DNA of 46,395 nucleotides, taken from contig DUEY01000008.1 of the NCBI GenBank assembly GCA_011174795.1, positions 1 through 46,395 on the forward strand. Direction: 5' to 3'. Under the pieces are notes generated by a model, which searched no databases, had not been told where the DNA came from, and saw only the letters and a program-made list of their open reading frames with translations. Below, in pieces: positions 7,870 through 16,457 of this stretch. The stretch comes from Dehalococcoidia bacterium. GTDB lineage: Bacteria > Chloroflexota > Dehalococcoidia > SZUA-161. Within the stretch, counting starts at the first letter, position 1; every line of letters begins with the position of its first letter. Both the position numbers and the translations under genes were made by a program.

Positions 7870-10323
7870 ATGGAGAAGCTGGGAAGACTCGTTTCAACAA
7901 GGCCGCTGATTACAGTAATCGTGATTATCCTGATCACGCTGGCTATGGGTGCGCTGGCGGGAACTCTCGAGACCGAGATGGGTTGGGAGTCATGGATGCC
8001 TGATACCAAAGAGGTCCGGGCTATTGACGAGATAGACGATGATTTTGGCAATGTCGAGTATGCCGAGGTGCTGGTAAAGTCACACGTTAGCGATATGCTC
8101 ACAACAGCGGGTATGCTGGACGTACTTCATGTGGTGAAAGCGCTCTACGAGGACGAGCAGGTAAACTCTACGCTATCTGAGACGAAGGAGAGCATTCACA
8201 TCGCCGGTATCATCGCGGGCTATGCACTCAGGGAAACAAGTCTTGCTCCGACGATAGATGACCGGATAGCACAGATTGAACAGATGAGCGATGCTGAGAT
8301 AAAGGCGAGTCTCGCTTCCTTTCTCGAAGACACCTCTATCCCTCAGAGCTACCGGGATGAGGCACTGATGACACTTTCAAAGGAGTACACGGAGACCGGA
8401 AAGGCGAAGGCAACAGCGGTATTTCTCTTTATCGATCGCTCTGTCGGCCTCGATGAGGTTCGTGAGGTAGAGCTAAGGATAGAAGATATCGTGAAAGACG
8501 CTGCTGCAGCGGGCAACTCCGACATGAGTGTATACGGAGACCTGTTGCTGGACTACCACGTCGAAGAAGAAACTATGACACAGTTCGTGTATGTCTTTAT
8601 CGCAGCTACCATAGGCACGGTAGTAATCAGTTACCTGAACTTTAAGCGTGTCTCGGACATAATTATCAGCGGTTTAGGGCTCCTCTTCGCCGTTATATGG
8701 TGTATGGGCTTTGCTGTGATTATGGGCTGGGATCTCGACGCAATGTCAATGCTGGTGCCTGTATTGCTCATTGGTTTGGGTATAGACTATAGCATTCATA
8801 CATTAATGCATTACCGGGAACGATACCGAAGCGAAGGGGACGTCAGGAGGGCAATACTCTTGGCTATAGCGGCTGTGAGCGTGCCGTTATTGCTGGCAAC
8901 GATTACCACAGCCATAGGATTTATGTCGAACGTTTCCTCCTATTTCTTGGCAGTTAGACACTTTGGCATCCTTGCTGCAGTTGGTATCGTTTTCTGCTTC
9001 ATAGTGATGAATAGCTTCGTACCTGCGGCAAGATTATTGCTGGACCAGCGAACTGTCAGTAAAGGAAAGGCCTTGGGATTCGCCGCGGAGCCAGATGAAG
9101 GTGAGAAGGATGCAACAAGAAAAAACAGTGGCATGCTGCTGGCAACCGGTGAGCGTTTTCTAAAAATACCCGTGATTGTAATCATTGTCGCCGTTGTTCT
9201 TGCGGCAGCCGGGGGATATGGGGCTACACTGTTGGAGATAAACTACACCGAGACGGAGGATTTACCCAGGGGAGCTGAGATCGGAAAGACCCTGGATTAT
9301 ATAAATAGTGAATTCGATGTACAGGCAACGGAAGCGATGAGCATTTTGGTGAAGGGTGATATTACAGACCCTCTGCTTCTGCAAAGAATCGAGGAATCGT
9401 TAGCTAATATGTACGATGATAAGTATGTCCAGAAGCAGGACGGCTACCCGATGGTCGAATGGCTTCTGCCCTTTATATATACCTATGCTAACAGTGAAGC
9501 TGATCCAGCCTTCGCAGAGACCTACCTTGAATATGATACCAATAATGACGGCGTTCTAGACTCACCGAGCAGGGAAAGCTTGACCGTGCTTCTCGACCGG
9601 ATATACAGCAGCAGCGGTGAAACAGAGTTCCTGCTTCACAAGGACGATGACGGGCAATACGATAAGCTCGTCCTCAGGCTATATACCAATACTGAGAATT
9701 TCAAGTACAGCCATGAGCTTATAAAGGAGCTGGAGAAGGATGTGGAGCCGATACGGGCTGTAGCCAATGACGTAGCGGTGACGGGTCTGCCATTGATATA
9801 CGACCTGATGAACATCAACGTCAGAAGCTCTTCCCTATTCTCCACACTCTATTGTGCCCTCGCGGCACTTGTCGTACTCACGATTACATTCTTCATGATG
9901 GGCAGGTCTCTTGTCCTGGGCGTAATTACAACCATTCCTGTGGTCTTAGTCGTATTCTGGACTTACGGTACGCTCAAGCTCCTCGGGTTTCCGCTTAATT
10001 TCGAGGTTGCCCTGGTAGGTGCCCTGACTATTGCGCTTGGCATCGACTATTCGATTCATGTCAGTTACAGGTTCTTTCATGAGCAAAGGGAAGGATATGA
10101 CGCAATGACGAGCTACAGGAATACAGTAATGCATACCGGCCGGAATATATTCTTTTCTGCAATCACAACAGCGTTTGTTTTCATCGCGATGATGGCCCTG
10201 AACACAGAGGCGACAACATACTTCGGCGCTGCGGGAGCAATCGCGATAATCTACAGCTTTATTGCAGCAGTGGTGGTATTGCCAGTCCTCCTGATATTAC
10301 GAAACAGGCTACAAGCAAAATAA
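7870..10323 (+). CDS. RND superfamily (MMPL/HAE3-type, SSD-containing) transporter
   Basis: About 820 aa with two repeated halves containing LVPVLLIGLGIDYSIHTLMHYRERY and ALVGALTIALGIDYSIHVSYRFFHE; about 12 TM segments. Confidence 0.9.
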   Translation: MEKLGRLVSTRPLITVIVIILITLAMGALAGTLETEMGWESWMPDTKEVRAIDEIDDDFGNVEYAEVLVKSHVSDMLTTAGMLDVLHVVKALYEDEQVNSTLSETKESIHIAGIIAGYALRETSLAPTIDDRIAQIEQMSDAEIKASLASFLEDTSIPQSYRDEALMTLSKEYTETGKAKATAVFLFIDRSVGLDEVREVELRIEDIVKDAAAAGNSDMSVYGDLLLDYHVEEETMTQFVYVFIAATIGTVVISYLNFKRVSDIIISGLGLLFAVIWCMGFAVIMGWDLDAMSMLVPVLLIGLGIDYSIHTLMHYRERYRSEGDVRRAILLAIAAVSVPLLLATITTAIGFMSNVSSYFLAVRHFGILAAVGIVFCFIVMNSFVPAARLLLDQRTVSKGKALGFAAEPDEGEKDATRKNSGMLLATGERFLKIPVIVIIVAVVLAAAGGYGATLLEINYTETEDLPRGAEIGKTLDYINSEFDVQATEAMSILVKGDITDPLLLQRIEESLANMYDDKYVQKQDGYPMVEWLLPFIYTYANSEADPAFAETYLEYDTNNDGVLDSPSRESLTVLLDRIYSSSGETEFLLHKDDDGQYDKLVLRLYTNTENFKYSHELIKELEKDVEPIRAVANDVAVTGLPLIYDLMNINVRSSSLFSTLYCALAALVVLTITFFMMGRSLVLGVITTIPVVLVVFWTYGTLKLLGFPLNFEVALVGALTIALGIDYSIHVSYRFFHEQREGYDAMTSYRNTVMHTGRNIFFSAITTAFVFIAMMALNTEATTYFGAAGAIAIIYSFIAAVVVLPVLLILRNRLQAK

Positions 10324-10402
10324 GCATTTACTCCAGTCTACCTATATTTTATTATGACATGATCAGGTTGAGCGGATTAATATTTGTTATAAGGATAACT
10401 GT

Positions 10403-11086
10403 GTGGAGCTAGCAATTGATACCTCAACCGAAACGGCTTACCTTGTCCTGTCATCACAGGGTGAGGTGCTTGCTGAGATAGCCTGGCATGCAGGACAGAA
10501 CCACACCGTAGAGCTTATGCCCAACCTCGTCCAGCTTCTGCATCGAAATGGATCGAGCCTCCAGTATATGGGTGGTATTATCGTAGCCAGAGGCCCCGGT
10601 AGCTTCAATGGTTTGCGGGTGGGCATGAGTGTGGCCAAGGGGATTGCCATGGCCCTGAAGATCCCCCTAGTGGGCGTGAGCACCCTTGAGGTAGAGGCTC
10701 TGCCCCATGCAGCCACGGGTTTGCCCATCTGCCCGATATTGAATGCCGGTCGAGGTGAGGTGGCCACAGCGCTTTTCCAGACTAAAAAAGGAAAGTGGCG
10801 GCGTCTGGTCGAGGAACACATAACCTCGTTCAATGGCTTGATTTCCGGGATTGAAGAACGAACCGTTTTCTGCGGCGAAATCCCTGAAGAAGCAACGGCG
10901 CAAATCAGGGACAGGCTGGGTGACAAGGCCGTATTTGTTGAGGAAATTAGTGCACTGCGTCGAGCACAAAGTCTGGCTGAGCTTGGCTGGAGAAGGCTCG
11001 AGACTGGCGATTATGACCACCCCCCTACCCTCCAGCCGCTGTATCTGAGGAGGCCGTCGATAACAATCAGCCACCGGAGGCGGTAG
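10403..11086 (+). CDS. tsaB: tRNA threonylcarbamoyladenosine biosynthesis protein
   Basis: MELAIDTSTETAYLVL...HAGQNHTVELMPNLVQLL...IIVARGPGSFNGLRVGMSVAKGIAMAL. GTG start. Confidence 0.93.
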   Translation: MELAIDTSTETAYLVLSSQGEVLAEIAWHAGQNHTVELMPNLVQLLHRNGSSLQYMGGIIVARGPGSFNGLRVGMSVAKGIAMALKIPLVGVSTLEVEALPHAATGLPICPILNAGRGEVATALFQTKKGKWRRLVEEHITSFNGLISGIEERTVFCGEIPEEATAQIRDRLGDKAVFVEEISALRRAQSLAELGWRRLETGDYDHPPTLQPLYLRRPSITISHRRR

Positions 11087-11109
11087 GATAAGTATTATGT
11101 TAAGTTGTT

Positions 11110-11628
11110 GTGATGAAGAGAGTGTATCTTCTTAGCGGCAAGCCTGGCAGCGGAAAGACCACCATTATCAAGGAGGTACTCTCCAGAGTGGGAAGAAGCG
11201 CTGGGGGCTTTTACACTGAGGAGATACGTGACCGCGGTGTCCGGCAGGGGTTCCGGATTATCACTCTCGATGGCAACGACGCCACCTTAGCCCATGTCAG
11301 TATCCCTAGCCCCTACCGCGTCAGCAAGTATGGTGTCGACGTCGGCAATATCAACGAAGTGGCTGTTCCTTCTGTGAGAGAGGCGATACACAATCGCGAC
11401 GTCGTGGTTATTGACGAGATTGGAAAGATGGAGCTTTTTTCAGAAGCATTTAAGGACGCTGTGCTCGAAGCAATAGAGAGCGGTAAGAAGGTACTGGGAA
11501 CCATAATTCTCGCCTCGCACCCCTGGGCTGACGGTGTGAAACGGCGTGTCGAGGTGGAGATCATTCCGGTAGCAAGGGACAACCAGCATGAAGTAATAAA
11601 GAGGTTAATGCAGTGGCTGGAATCCTGA
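11110..11628 (+). CDS. THEP1-type nucleoside-triphosphatase
   Basis: KRVYLLSGKPGSGKTTIIKEV Walker A, GGFYTEEIRDRGVRQGF, VVVIDEIGKMELFS Walker B. Confidence 0.88.
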   Translation: MMKRVYLLSGKPGSGKTTIIKEVLSRVGRSAGGFYTEEIRDRGVRQGFRIITLDGNDATLAHVSIPSPYRVSKYGVDVGNINEVAVPSVREAIHNRDVVVIDEIGKMELFSEAFKDAVLEAIESGKKVLGTIILASHPWADGVKRRVEVEIIPVARDNQHEVIKRLMQWLES

Positions 11629-11668
11629 GCGGCTTTACCTTAATATAGGCTTGGGGAAGGTATAAAGA

Positions 11669-12085
11669 ATGGAAAGAACCCTTGTATTGGTCAAGCCCGA
11701 CGCCGTGCAGCGGGGGCTGGTCGGCGAAATCCTATCCCGCCTCGAGAGGACAGGACTTAAGCTGGTTGCCATGAAGATGCTCCGGATGGACAGGGGGATG
11801 GCGGAGCGGCACTATGCTGTCCACCGCGACCAGCCATTCTTCGAAGGGCTGGTGCAGTTCATAATCTCAGGCCCGCTCATTGCCGCCATTTACGAGGGCC
11901 CAAATGCAGTCGAGGTCATGCGCAGCGTTATGGGGGTGACCGACCCTACCCGGGCAGACCCCGGTACTATCAGGGCGGACTTGGCCCAGGATACCAGGCA
12001 CAATCTGGTTCACGGGTCGGACTCAGTAGAAAATGCGGAAATGGAGATAAGCCTTTTCTTCAATCCCGAGGAGGTGGTGGGCTAA
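11669..12085 (+). CDS. ndk: Nucleoside diphosphate kinase
   Basis: MERTLVLVKPDAVQRGLVGEILSRLE...NLVHGSDSVENAEMEISLFF. Confidence 0.97.
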   Translation: MERTLVLVKPDAVQRGLVGEILSRLERTGLKLVAMKMLRMDRGMAERHYAVHRDQPFFEGLVQFIISGPLIAAIYEGPNAVEVMRSVMGVTDPTRADPGTIRADLAQDTRHNLVHGSDSVENAEMEISLFFNPEEVVG

Positions 12086-12107
12086 CAGCAATGGTCAGAC
12101 CGGTGTG

Positions 12108-12452
12108 TTATTGAATCCTGACCACGGGGGCTGCCTCACTCCATAGCTTCTCAAGCTCGTAGTATTCTCGCTCGGGTTTGGCGAAAACATGCACTATGAC
12201 GGTACCGAAATCGAGGAGCACCCATCCCGAGTCCTCACTGCCTTCACGTTTATAGAGCTTAATCCCCTCCCTGTTCAGTGCTTCGTCGATATCGTCGCAG
12301 ATAGCGCGAATCTGGCGGTCGCTGTCAGCGTTGCAGATTACAAAGTAGTCGGCGAAGTAGGATACCTGTCTGATATCCAGCATGAGGATATCGACAGCCT
12401 GTTTATCGAGGGCAACCTCAACAGCCTTCTTGGCTATTTCAGCAGATTCCAG
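12108..12452 (-). CDS. rsfS: Ribosomal silencing factor RsfS; full-length start probably CTG at 12452
   Basis: MLDIRQVSYFADYFVICNADSDRQIRAICDDIDEAL...GWVLLDFGTVIVHVF. Codons upstream of ATG 12383 read LESAEIAKKAVEVALDKQAVDIL, the expected RsfS N-terminal helix, with no ATG/GTG/TTG before the in-frame TAA. Confidence 0.88.
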   Translation of the reverse strand: MESAEIAKKAVEVALDKQAVDILMLDIRQVSYFADYFVICNADSDRQIRAICDDIDEALNREGIKLYKREGSEDSGWVLLDFGTVIVHVFAKPEREYYELEKLWSEAAPVVRIQ

Positions 12453-12490
12453 AACTAACCCTGCTCCCCTAGCTGTAGATTGATAGATAT

Positions 12491-12518
12491 ATTATAACAC
12501 CGCTGTCATCATGTTCAA
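12491..12518 (-). promoter_or_regulatory. Promoter for rsfS
   Basis: Minus strand TTGAAC, 16-bp spacer, TATAAT (12496-12491). Confidence 0.5.
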
Positions 12519-12577
12519 TCAGCGAAAACTTGACTACTACTCCTGTGCGCTAATATTATTGAGGCGTCTTTTTAACC

Positions 12578-14440
12578 ATGTTCTTGTGCAACTTAAAGTC
12601 CCCGTGCTTCAAATGTGTTGTTATCATCGCTATGGTCGTGGCTTACCCGTTGATAGCTATTTCCTCCGGGGCTTGGGATAATCTGCTGGAGAACCCTGGA
12701 TTTGAGAATGGCACCACTGGCTGGCAGGTATATGGCGGTGGCACTCTTTCCGCTGTGGGAACTCCTGTTCATAGTGGAAGCTCCGCTGGCGCCTTAACGA
12801 GCAATAATGCCGTTATGAAGCAGATTTACCAGGTTATCCGCGTTTCGCCAGGCGAGCATTATACTTTCAGCGGTTACGCTGTGAAAAACGATTCCGATAT
12901 CGAGATGATTTATCTACGAATCTCGTGGTACGAGAGTGAAGACGGCTTTGGAGATGAAATATCCCATATAGACTCCTCGTGGTTGACATCCGATAATCCC
13001 GATTATCGGCTTCTGACGGTGAACGGGACCGCACCGTCGACGGCGCACTCAGCTAAGGGCAGAGCTCTGTTGAAACCCTACTCAACAACCTCTGCCATCG
13101 CTTACTTTGACGACCTCAGCTTTGAAGGACCAGCCCCCACACCCGAACCTACGCCTACTCCTGCCCCTACGTTTACTCCCTACCCGACTCACACGTCTAC
13201 CCCCATACCCACATCAACGTCAACATGTACTCCAACCCCTGTGCCAACAGCCAATCCAACGGCAACATCTGGTTCGACCCCTACCGATGAACCTACCTCA
13301 ACACCAGCCTGCACGCTTACAGCCACACCAACATCTACTCCAAAGCCCACGACTGGCTCGACGCCTACTCCTACCCTGACTTCCACGCCGGCGTCCACGT
13401 TTACCGCCACGCCAACTGCCGACCCTACGCCGACACCTGTTTCGTCGGCAACCTACACGCCTACGTTGACATCGACGCCGCAGTCTACACCCTTACCAAC
13501 ATCTACTCCCACTTCCACCGCGACCCCGACCCCAACTTCCACACTAACGCCTACACCTTCAACAACCCCTTTTCCAGTAAGCGGCAGCGATATCGTGATT
13601 AACGAGTTTCAATATGATGCCATCCAGGCAGGTATGGATGCTGCCTTTGAGTGGCTGGAACTTATGAATCAGACGGCGCGGACGATCGAACTAGAGGGAT
13701 GGAGGATCGAAGATAACTATGAAGATGACGAGATCCCGAAATTGCAACTGCCGGCCGGAGGATTTGCTGTAGTCGCGACAGGAACCGGTTTCTATGACAA
13801 TTTCCCGAGCTTTTCCGGCGATATAGTTTTTATAGCCGATGGCACGATCGGCAACGGATTGAGCAATTCCGGTGACCGACTCTACCTTGTCGATTCGACG
13901 GGGAAGGTTATTGATGCCGTATCTTATGGTAATGATGAGGTTGTGTTCTCTCCGTCTTGCCGGGATGTGGCCGAAGGTCACTCTCTGGAGCGTCAGCCCG
14001 CGGGCTTCGATACCGACCAGGCCAGCGACTTTGTAGACAATGGCACTCCCACTCCCGGCTCCGGTTTAGCCTCCCCCACACCCACCTTACCCCCTACTAA
14101 GGCACCGACAACTACGGCAACGCCTGCGCCGACACTACCAGACACCAGCGCCAAAGAGAATATTGTCACACCTACTGCTACTCCAACGGTTACCCCGACA
14201 TCTGGCGCTTCACTTACCGCCACACTTACTCCTAGGCCGACTGACCTCTTTGGGTCTGTCTTAAACGTTACGCCGACGGTTTCGCCGACCCCAACGTCAA
14301 CAGAAACACCTTCGGCGAATCAAACGCCAGCCATTCCTGAAGGCTCGGCCAGCCCCTGGCTGTATTTAGTCATCCTTATCATGATACTGACATGGATGGT
14401 TGCGCAGACCCTGTATTTCCGGCACCGCACGCAGGGCTGA
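12578..14440 (+). CDS. Secreted or surface-anchored protein: CBM-like jelly roll, Thr/Pro-rich linker, lamin-tail domain, second Thr/Pro linker, C-terminal TM
   Basis: N-terminal hydrophobic signal; [20 protein letters not shown]...[10 protein letters not shown]; long PTPTPT-type stretches; [11 protein letters not shown]...[23 protein letters not shown] (LTD-like); [29 protein letters not shown]. Confidence 0.85.
   Translation: MFLCNLKSPCFKCVVIIAMVVAYPLIAISSGAWDNLLENPGFENGTTGWQVYGGGTLSAVGTPVHSGSSAGALTSNNAVMKQIYQVIRVSPGEHYTFSGYAVKNDSDIEMIYLRISWYESEDGFGDEISHIDSSWLTSDNPDYRLLTVNGTAPSTAHSAKGRALLKPYSTTSAIAYFDDLSFEGPAPTPEPTPTPAPTFTPYPTHTSTPIPTSTSTCTPTPVPTANPTATSGSTPTDEPTSTPACTLTATPTSTPKPTTGSTPTPTLTSTPASTFTATPTADPTPTPVSSATYTPTLTSTPQSTPLPTSTPTSTATPTPTSTLTPTPSTTPFPVSGSDIVINEFQYDAIQAGMDAAFEWLELMNQTARTIELEGWRIEDNYEDDEIPKLQLPAGGFAVVATGTGFYDNFPSFSGDIVFIADGTIGNGLSNSGDRLYLVDSTGKVIDAVSYGNDEVVFSPSCRDVAEGHSLERQPAGFDTDQASDFVDNGTPTPGSGLASPTPTLPPTKAPTTTATPAPTLPDTSAKENIVTPTATPTVTPTSGASLTATLTPRPTDLFGSVLNVTPTVSPTPTSTETPSANQTPAIPEGSASPWLYLVILIMILTWMVAQTLYFRHRTQG
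13127..13573 (+). repeat. Low-complexity Thr/Pro/Ser codon repeat tract
   Basis: Repetitive CC(N)AC(N) codons encoding TPTPT/STPTS runs in frame with the surface protein. Confidence 0.9.
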
Positions 14441-14443
14441 CGT

Positions 14444-14496
14444 TTGCGTGGTCAATTATGGTAGCATATAATTGGTTGTCTAGAATTAATATGCTA
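14444..14496 (+). promoter_or_regulatory. Putative promoter with AT-rich inverted repeat upstream of plsC
   Basis: TTGCGT (14444) 17 bp TATAAT (14467-14472). TAGCATATAATT (14462-14473) / AATTAATATGCTA (14484-14496) inverted repeat with one bulge. Confidence 0.45.
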
Positions 14497-14576
14497 TTCG
14501 TATTGGTTGATATTTACGCCATGGACAGTGTGGAGTAAATGCTGATACGGATAGTCAGCATCTCCGAAGCATTTCA

Positions 14577-15245
14577 ATGAAACTGTTCTATGACGCCTGC
14601 AACGCTGCTATGAGGACTCTGCTCATAGCCCTGACGAGATGGCGGGTCGAGGGCAAAGAAAACGTCCCCCGAACGGGTCCCCTGATTATTGTGTCCAATC
14701 ATCTTAATCTCATCGATCCTCCACTGCTCGGCGCCAGCGTCCCTCGAAGGATTAACTTCATGGCAAAGCAGGAGCTGTTCGAGTCGACTTTCTCACGGTT
14801 GGTTGTGGAGAATTATGGGGCCTTTCCGGTAAGGCGGGGACAGTTGGACCGAAAGGCGGTGCGTAATGCGCTGGAGCAGCTCCATCAAGGGGGAGTCCTG
14901 GGTATATTTCCCGAGGGTAAAAGAAGCCATGATTCTCAGTTGCAGGCAGCTCAGCTTGGGGCGTCACTTCTGGCGAGTCGCTCCGGCGTCCCCATAGTCC
15001 CAGTGGGCATCTATGGAAGCGAGCGGGTCAGAGGTGTCAGCTCTGTTTTATTCCAGCGACCGCGCATTACGGTAACTATCGGTCGTCCTTTTATTTTACC
15101 TTCTGATAGGGACAAGCCGACTCGCTCAAGGTTGATTCAACACTCAGATTTGATCATGGAGCGTATAGCGGAGCTTCTGCCTGAAAGCTATCGCGGTGCC
15201 TATAATAATAGGCGAGGTAGCCAAGGAGACGATGGTGAAGATTAA
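14577..15245 (+). CDS. plsC: 1-acyl-sn-glycerol-3-phosphate acyltransferase
   Basis: LIIVSNHLNLIDPPLLG (NHxxxxD), FPVRRGQLDRKAVRNAL, GVLGIFPEGKRS. Confidence 0.92.
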   Translation: MKLFYDACNAAMRTLLIALTRWRVEGKENVPRTGPLIIVSNHLNLIDPPLLGASVPRRINFMAKQELFESTFSRLVVENYGAFPVRRGQLDRKAVRNALEQLHQGGVLGIFPEGKRSHDSQLQAAQLGASLLASRSGVPIVPVGIYGSERVRGVSSVLFQRPRITVTIGRPFILPSDRDKPTRSRLIQHSDLIMERIAELLPESYRGAYNNRRGSQGDDGED

Positions 15246-16089
15246 AAAAGCCTCCGATATGGGTTTTTGCTTTGGGGTGAGGCGGGCGATCGAGCTTGTG
15301 GAGAAGGCGGCTAACGAGCGAGGGCCACTTCAGACATTGGGAGCGCTTGTCCATAACCGGCAGGTTGTCGAAAGACTCGCTGAAAAAGGGATTAGCGTAG
15401 CGTCAAGTTTGGACGAGGTGACGGGTGGCATAATTGCTTTTGCCTCCCACGGTGTCAGCCCGGATGTTATAGAGCATGCTCAGGTCCGGGGCCTTGAGGT
15501 TGTCGATGCCACCTGCCCCTTTGTGCGCAAGGCGCAGGTTGTGGCCCAGCGATTGGGAAAGGCAGGTTTCTGGGTTCTGGTTTTCGGTGACGCTACGCAT
15601 TCAGAGGTTAAGAGTGTGCTGGGCTGGGCTGGCGAGAGGTCAAGCGCTTCGCTAGATGTTCCACAGGTTGATGCCCTGCCGCGCCGCATCGGTATTCTAT
15701 GTCAGACCACCCAGGTCCAGGAGCGTTTCGCTGAATTTGTGGCGGAGATTATCTCCCATAAACTGGCGAGGTTCTCCGAGTTGCGCATATTTAATACTAT
15801 ATGTAATGCCACACGCAAACACCAGGCGGCTGCCCTTAAGTTAGCGGCAAAGTCGGATATAATGATAGTGGTCGGGGGGTGGAATAGCGCCAATACCATC
15901 CGCCTGGCGAATATCTGCGCGGACACGGGCGTCGATACCCACCATATTGAGACTGCAGTGGAGATCGTACCTTCATGGCTCCGAGGGCGTAGCCGTGTTG
16001 GAGTCACCGCAGGGGCATCTACTCCTGATGAGGTAATTGATGAGGTGATACAGGCCTTGGAGAGAACTGCGAAGGGGAACCGACAATGA
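15232..16089 (+). CDS. ispH: 4-hydroxy-3-methylbut-2-enyl diphosphate reductase
   Basis: DMGFCFGVRRAIELVEKA, ASHGVSPDVIEHA, DATCPFVRKAQ, NTICNATRKHQAAALKLA, GASTPDEVIDEVI. Start refined to 15232, overlapping plsC by 14 nt. Confidence 0.95.
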   Translation: MVKIKKASDMGFCFGVRRAIELVEKAANERGPLQTLGALVHNRQVVERLAEKGISVASSLDEVTGGIIAFASHGVSPDVIEHAQVRGLEVVDATCPFVRKAQVVAQRLGKAGFWVLVFGDATHSEVKSVLGWAGERSSASLDVPQVDALPRRIGILCQTTQVQERFAEFVAEIISHKLARFSELRIFNTICNATRKHQAAALKLAAKSDIMIVVGGWNSANTIRLANICADTGVDTHHIETAVEIVPSWLRGRSRVGVTAGASTPDEVIDEVIQALERTAKGNRQ

Positions 16090-16193
16090 AATCTATCGTG
16101 CAGCACGATACATTCTGGGTATATATCAATGCTAAAGGAAGCAAGGTGATGCGTATCGGTTCGCTGTACTGGATTCCGTCGCGGGATGATTAA
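16086..16193 (+). CDS. 35-aa micro-ORF translationally coupled to ispH (ATGA overlap)
   Basis: MKSIVQHDTFWVYINAKGSKVMRIGSLYWIPSRDD; SD-like AGGGG upstream; stop/start overlap with ispH. Confidence 0.35.
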   Translation: MKSIVQHDTFWVYINAKGSKVMRIGSLYWIPSRDD

Positions 16194-16287
16194 GCTTCTT
16201 ACCCTTGAGGTTAATGTTAATCTATTTATAGTCAGGTGGCTCGATAAAGATAAGGGCGTGTCAGGCGAACGCGAGAAGGTGGCCTAA
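16186..16287 (+). CDS. 33-aa micro-ORF overlapping the previous one
   Basis: MIKLLTLEVNVNLFIVRWLDKDKGVSGEREKVA; overlaps the upstream micro-ORF by 8 nt, no obvious SD. Confidence 0.2.
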   Translation: MIKLLTLEVNVNLFIVRWLDKDKGVSGEREKVA

Positions 16288-16400
16288 GGCGATTGTAGTA
16301 GAGTGCCCAAGGGGACTAGTTATAATCATTGCTATATAAACAAACGCACCTGATTAAAAATATTGTGCAAAGGATTTTTACTTCAAAAATTGCCACAGCA

Positions 16401-16409
16401 TGTTATAAT
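16401..16409 (+). promoter_or_regulatory. Extended -10 promoter upstream of ppsA
   Basis: TGtTATAAT at 16401-16409, 49 bp upstream of the ppsA ATG. Confidence 0.4.
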
Positions 16410-16457
16410 ACCTGTCTGGCATTTCAATATTAGTAGTGAGGGGGCAAGCTTCGCGCT

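Noticed and set aside
13189-13410. Minus-strand 73-aa Val/Gly-repeat ORF ([19 protein letters not shown]...)
   Set aside because: Exact antisense of the Thr/Pro repeat tract; the periodicity is explained by the plus-strand low-complexity coding sequence.
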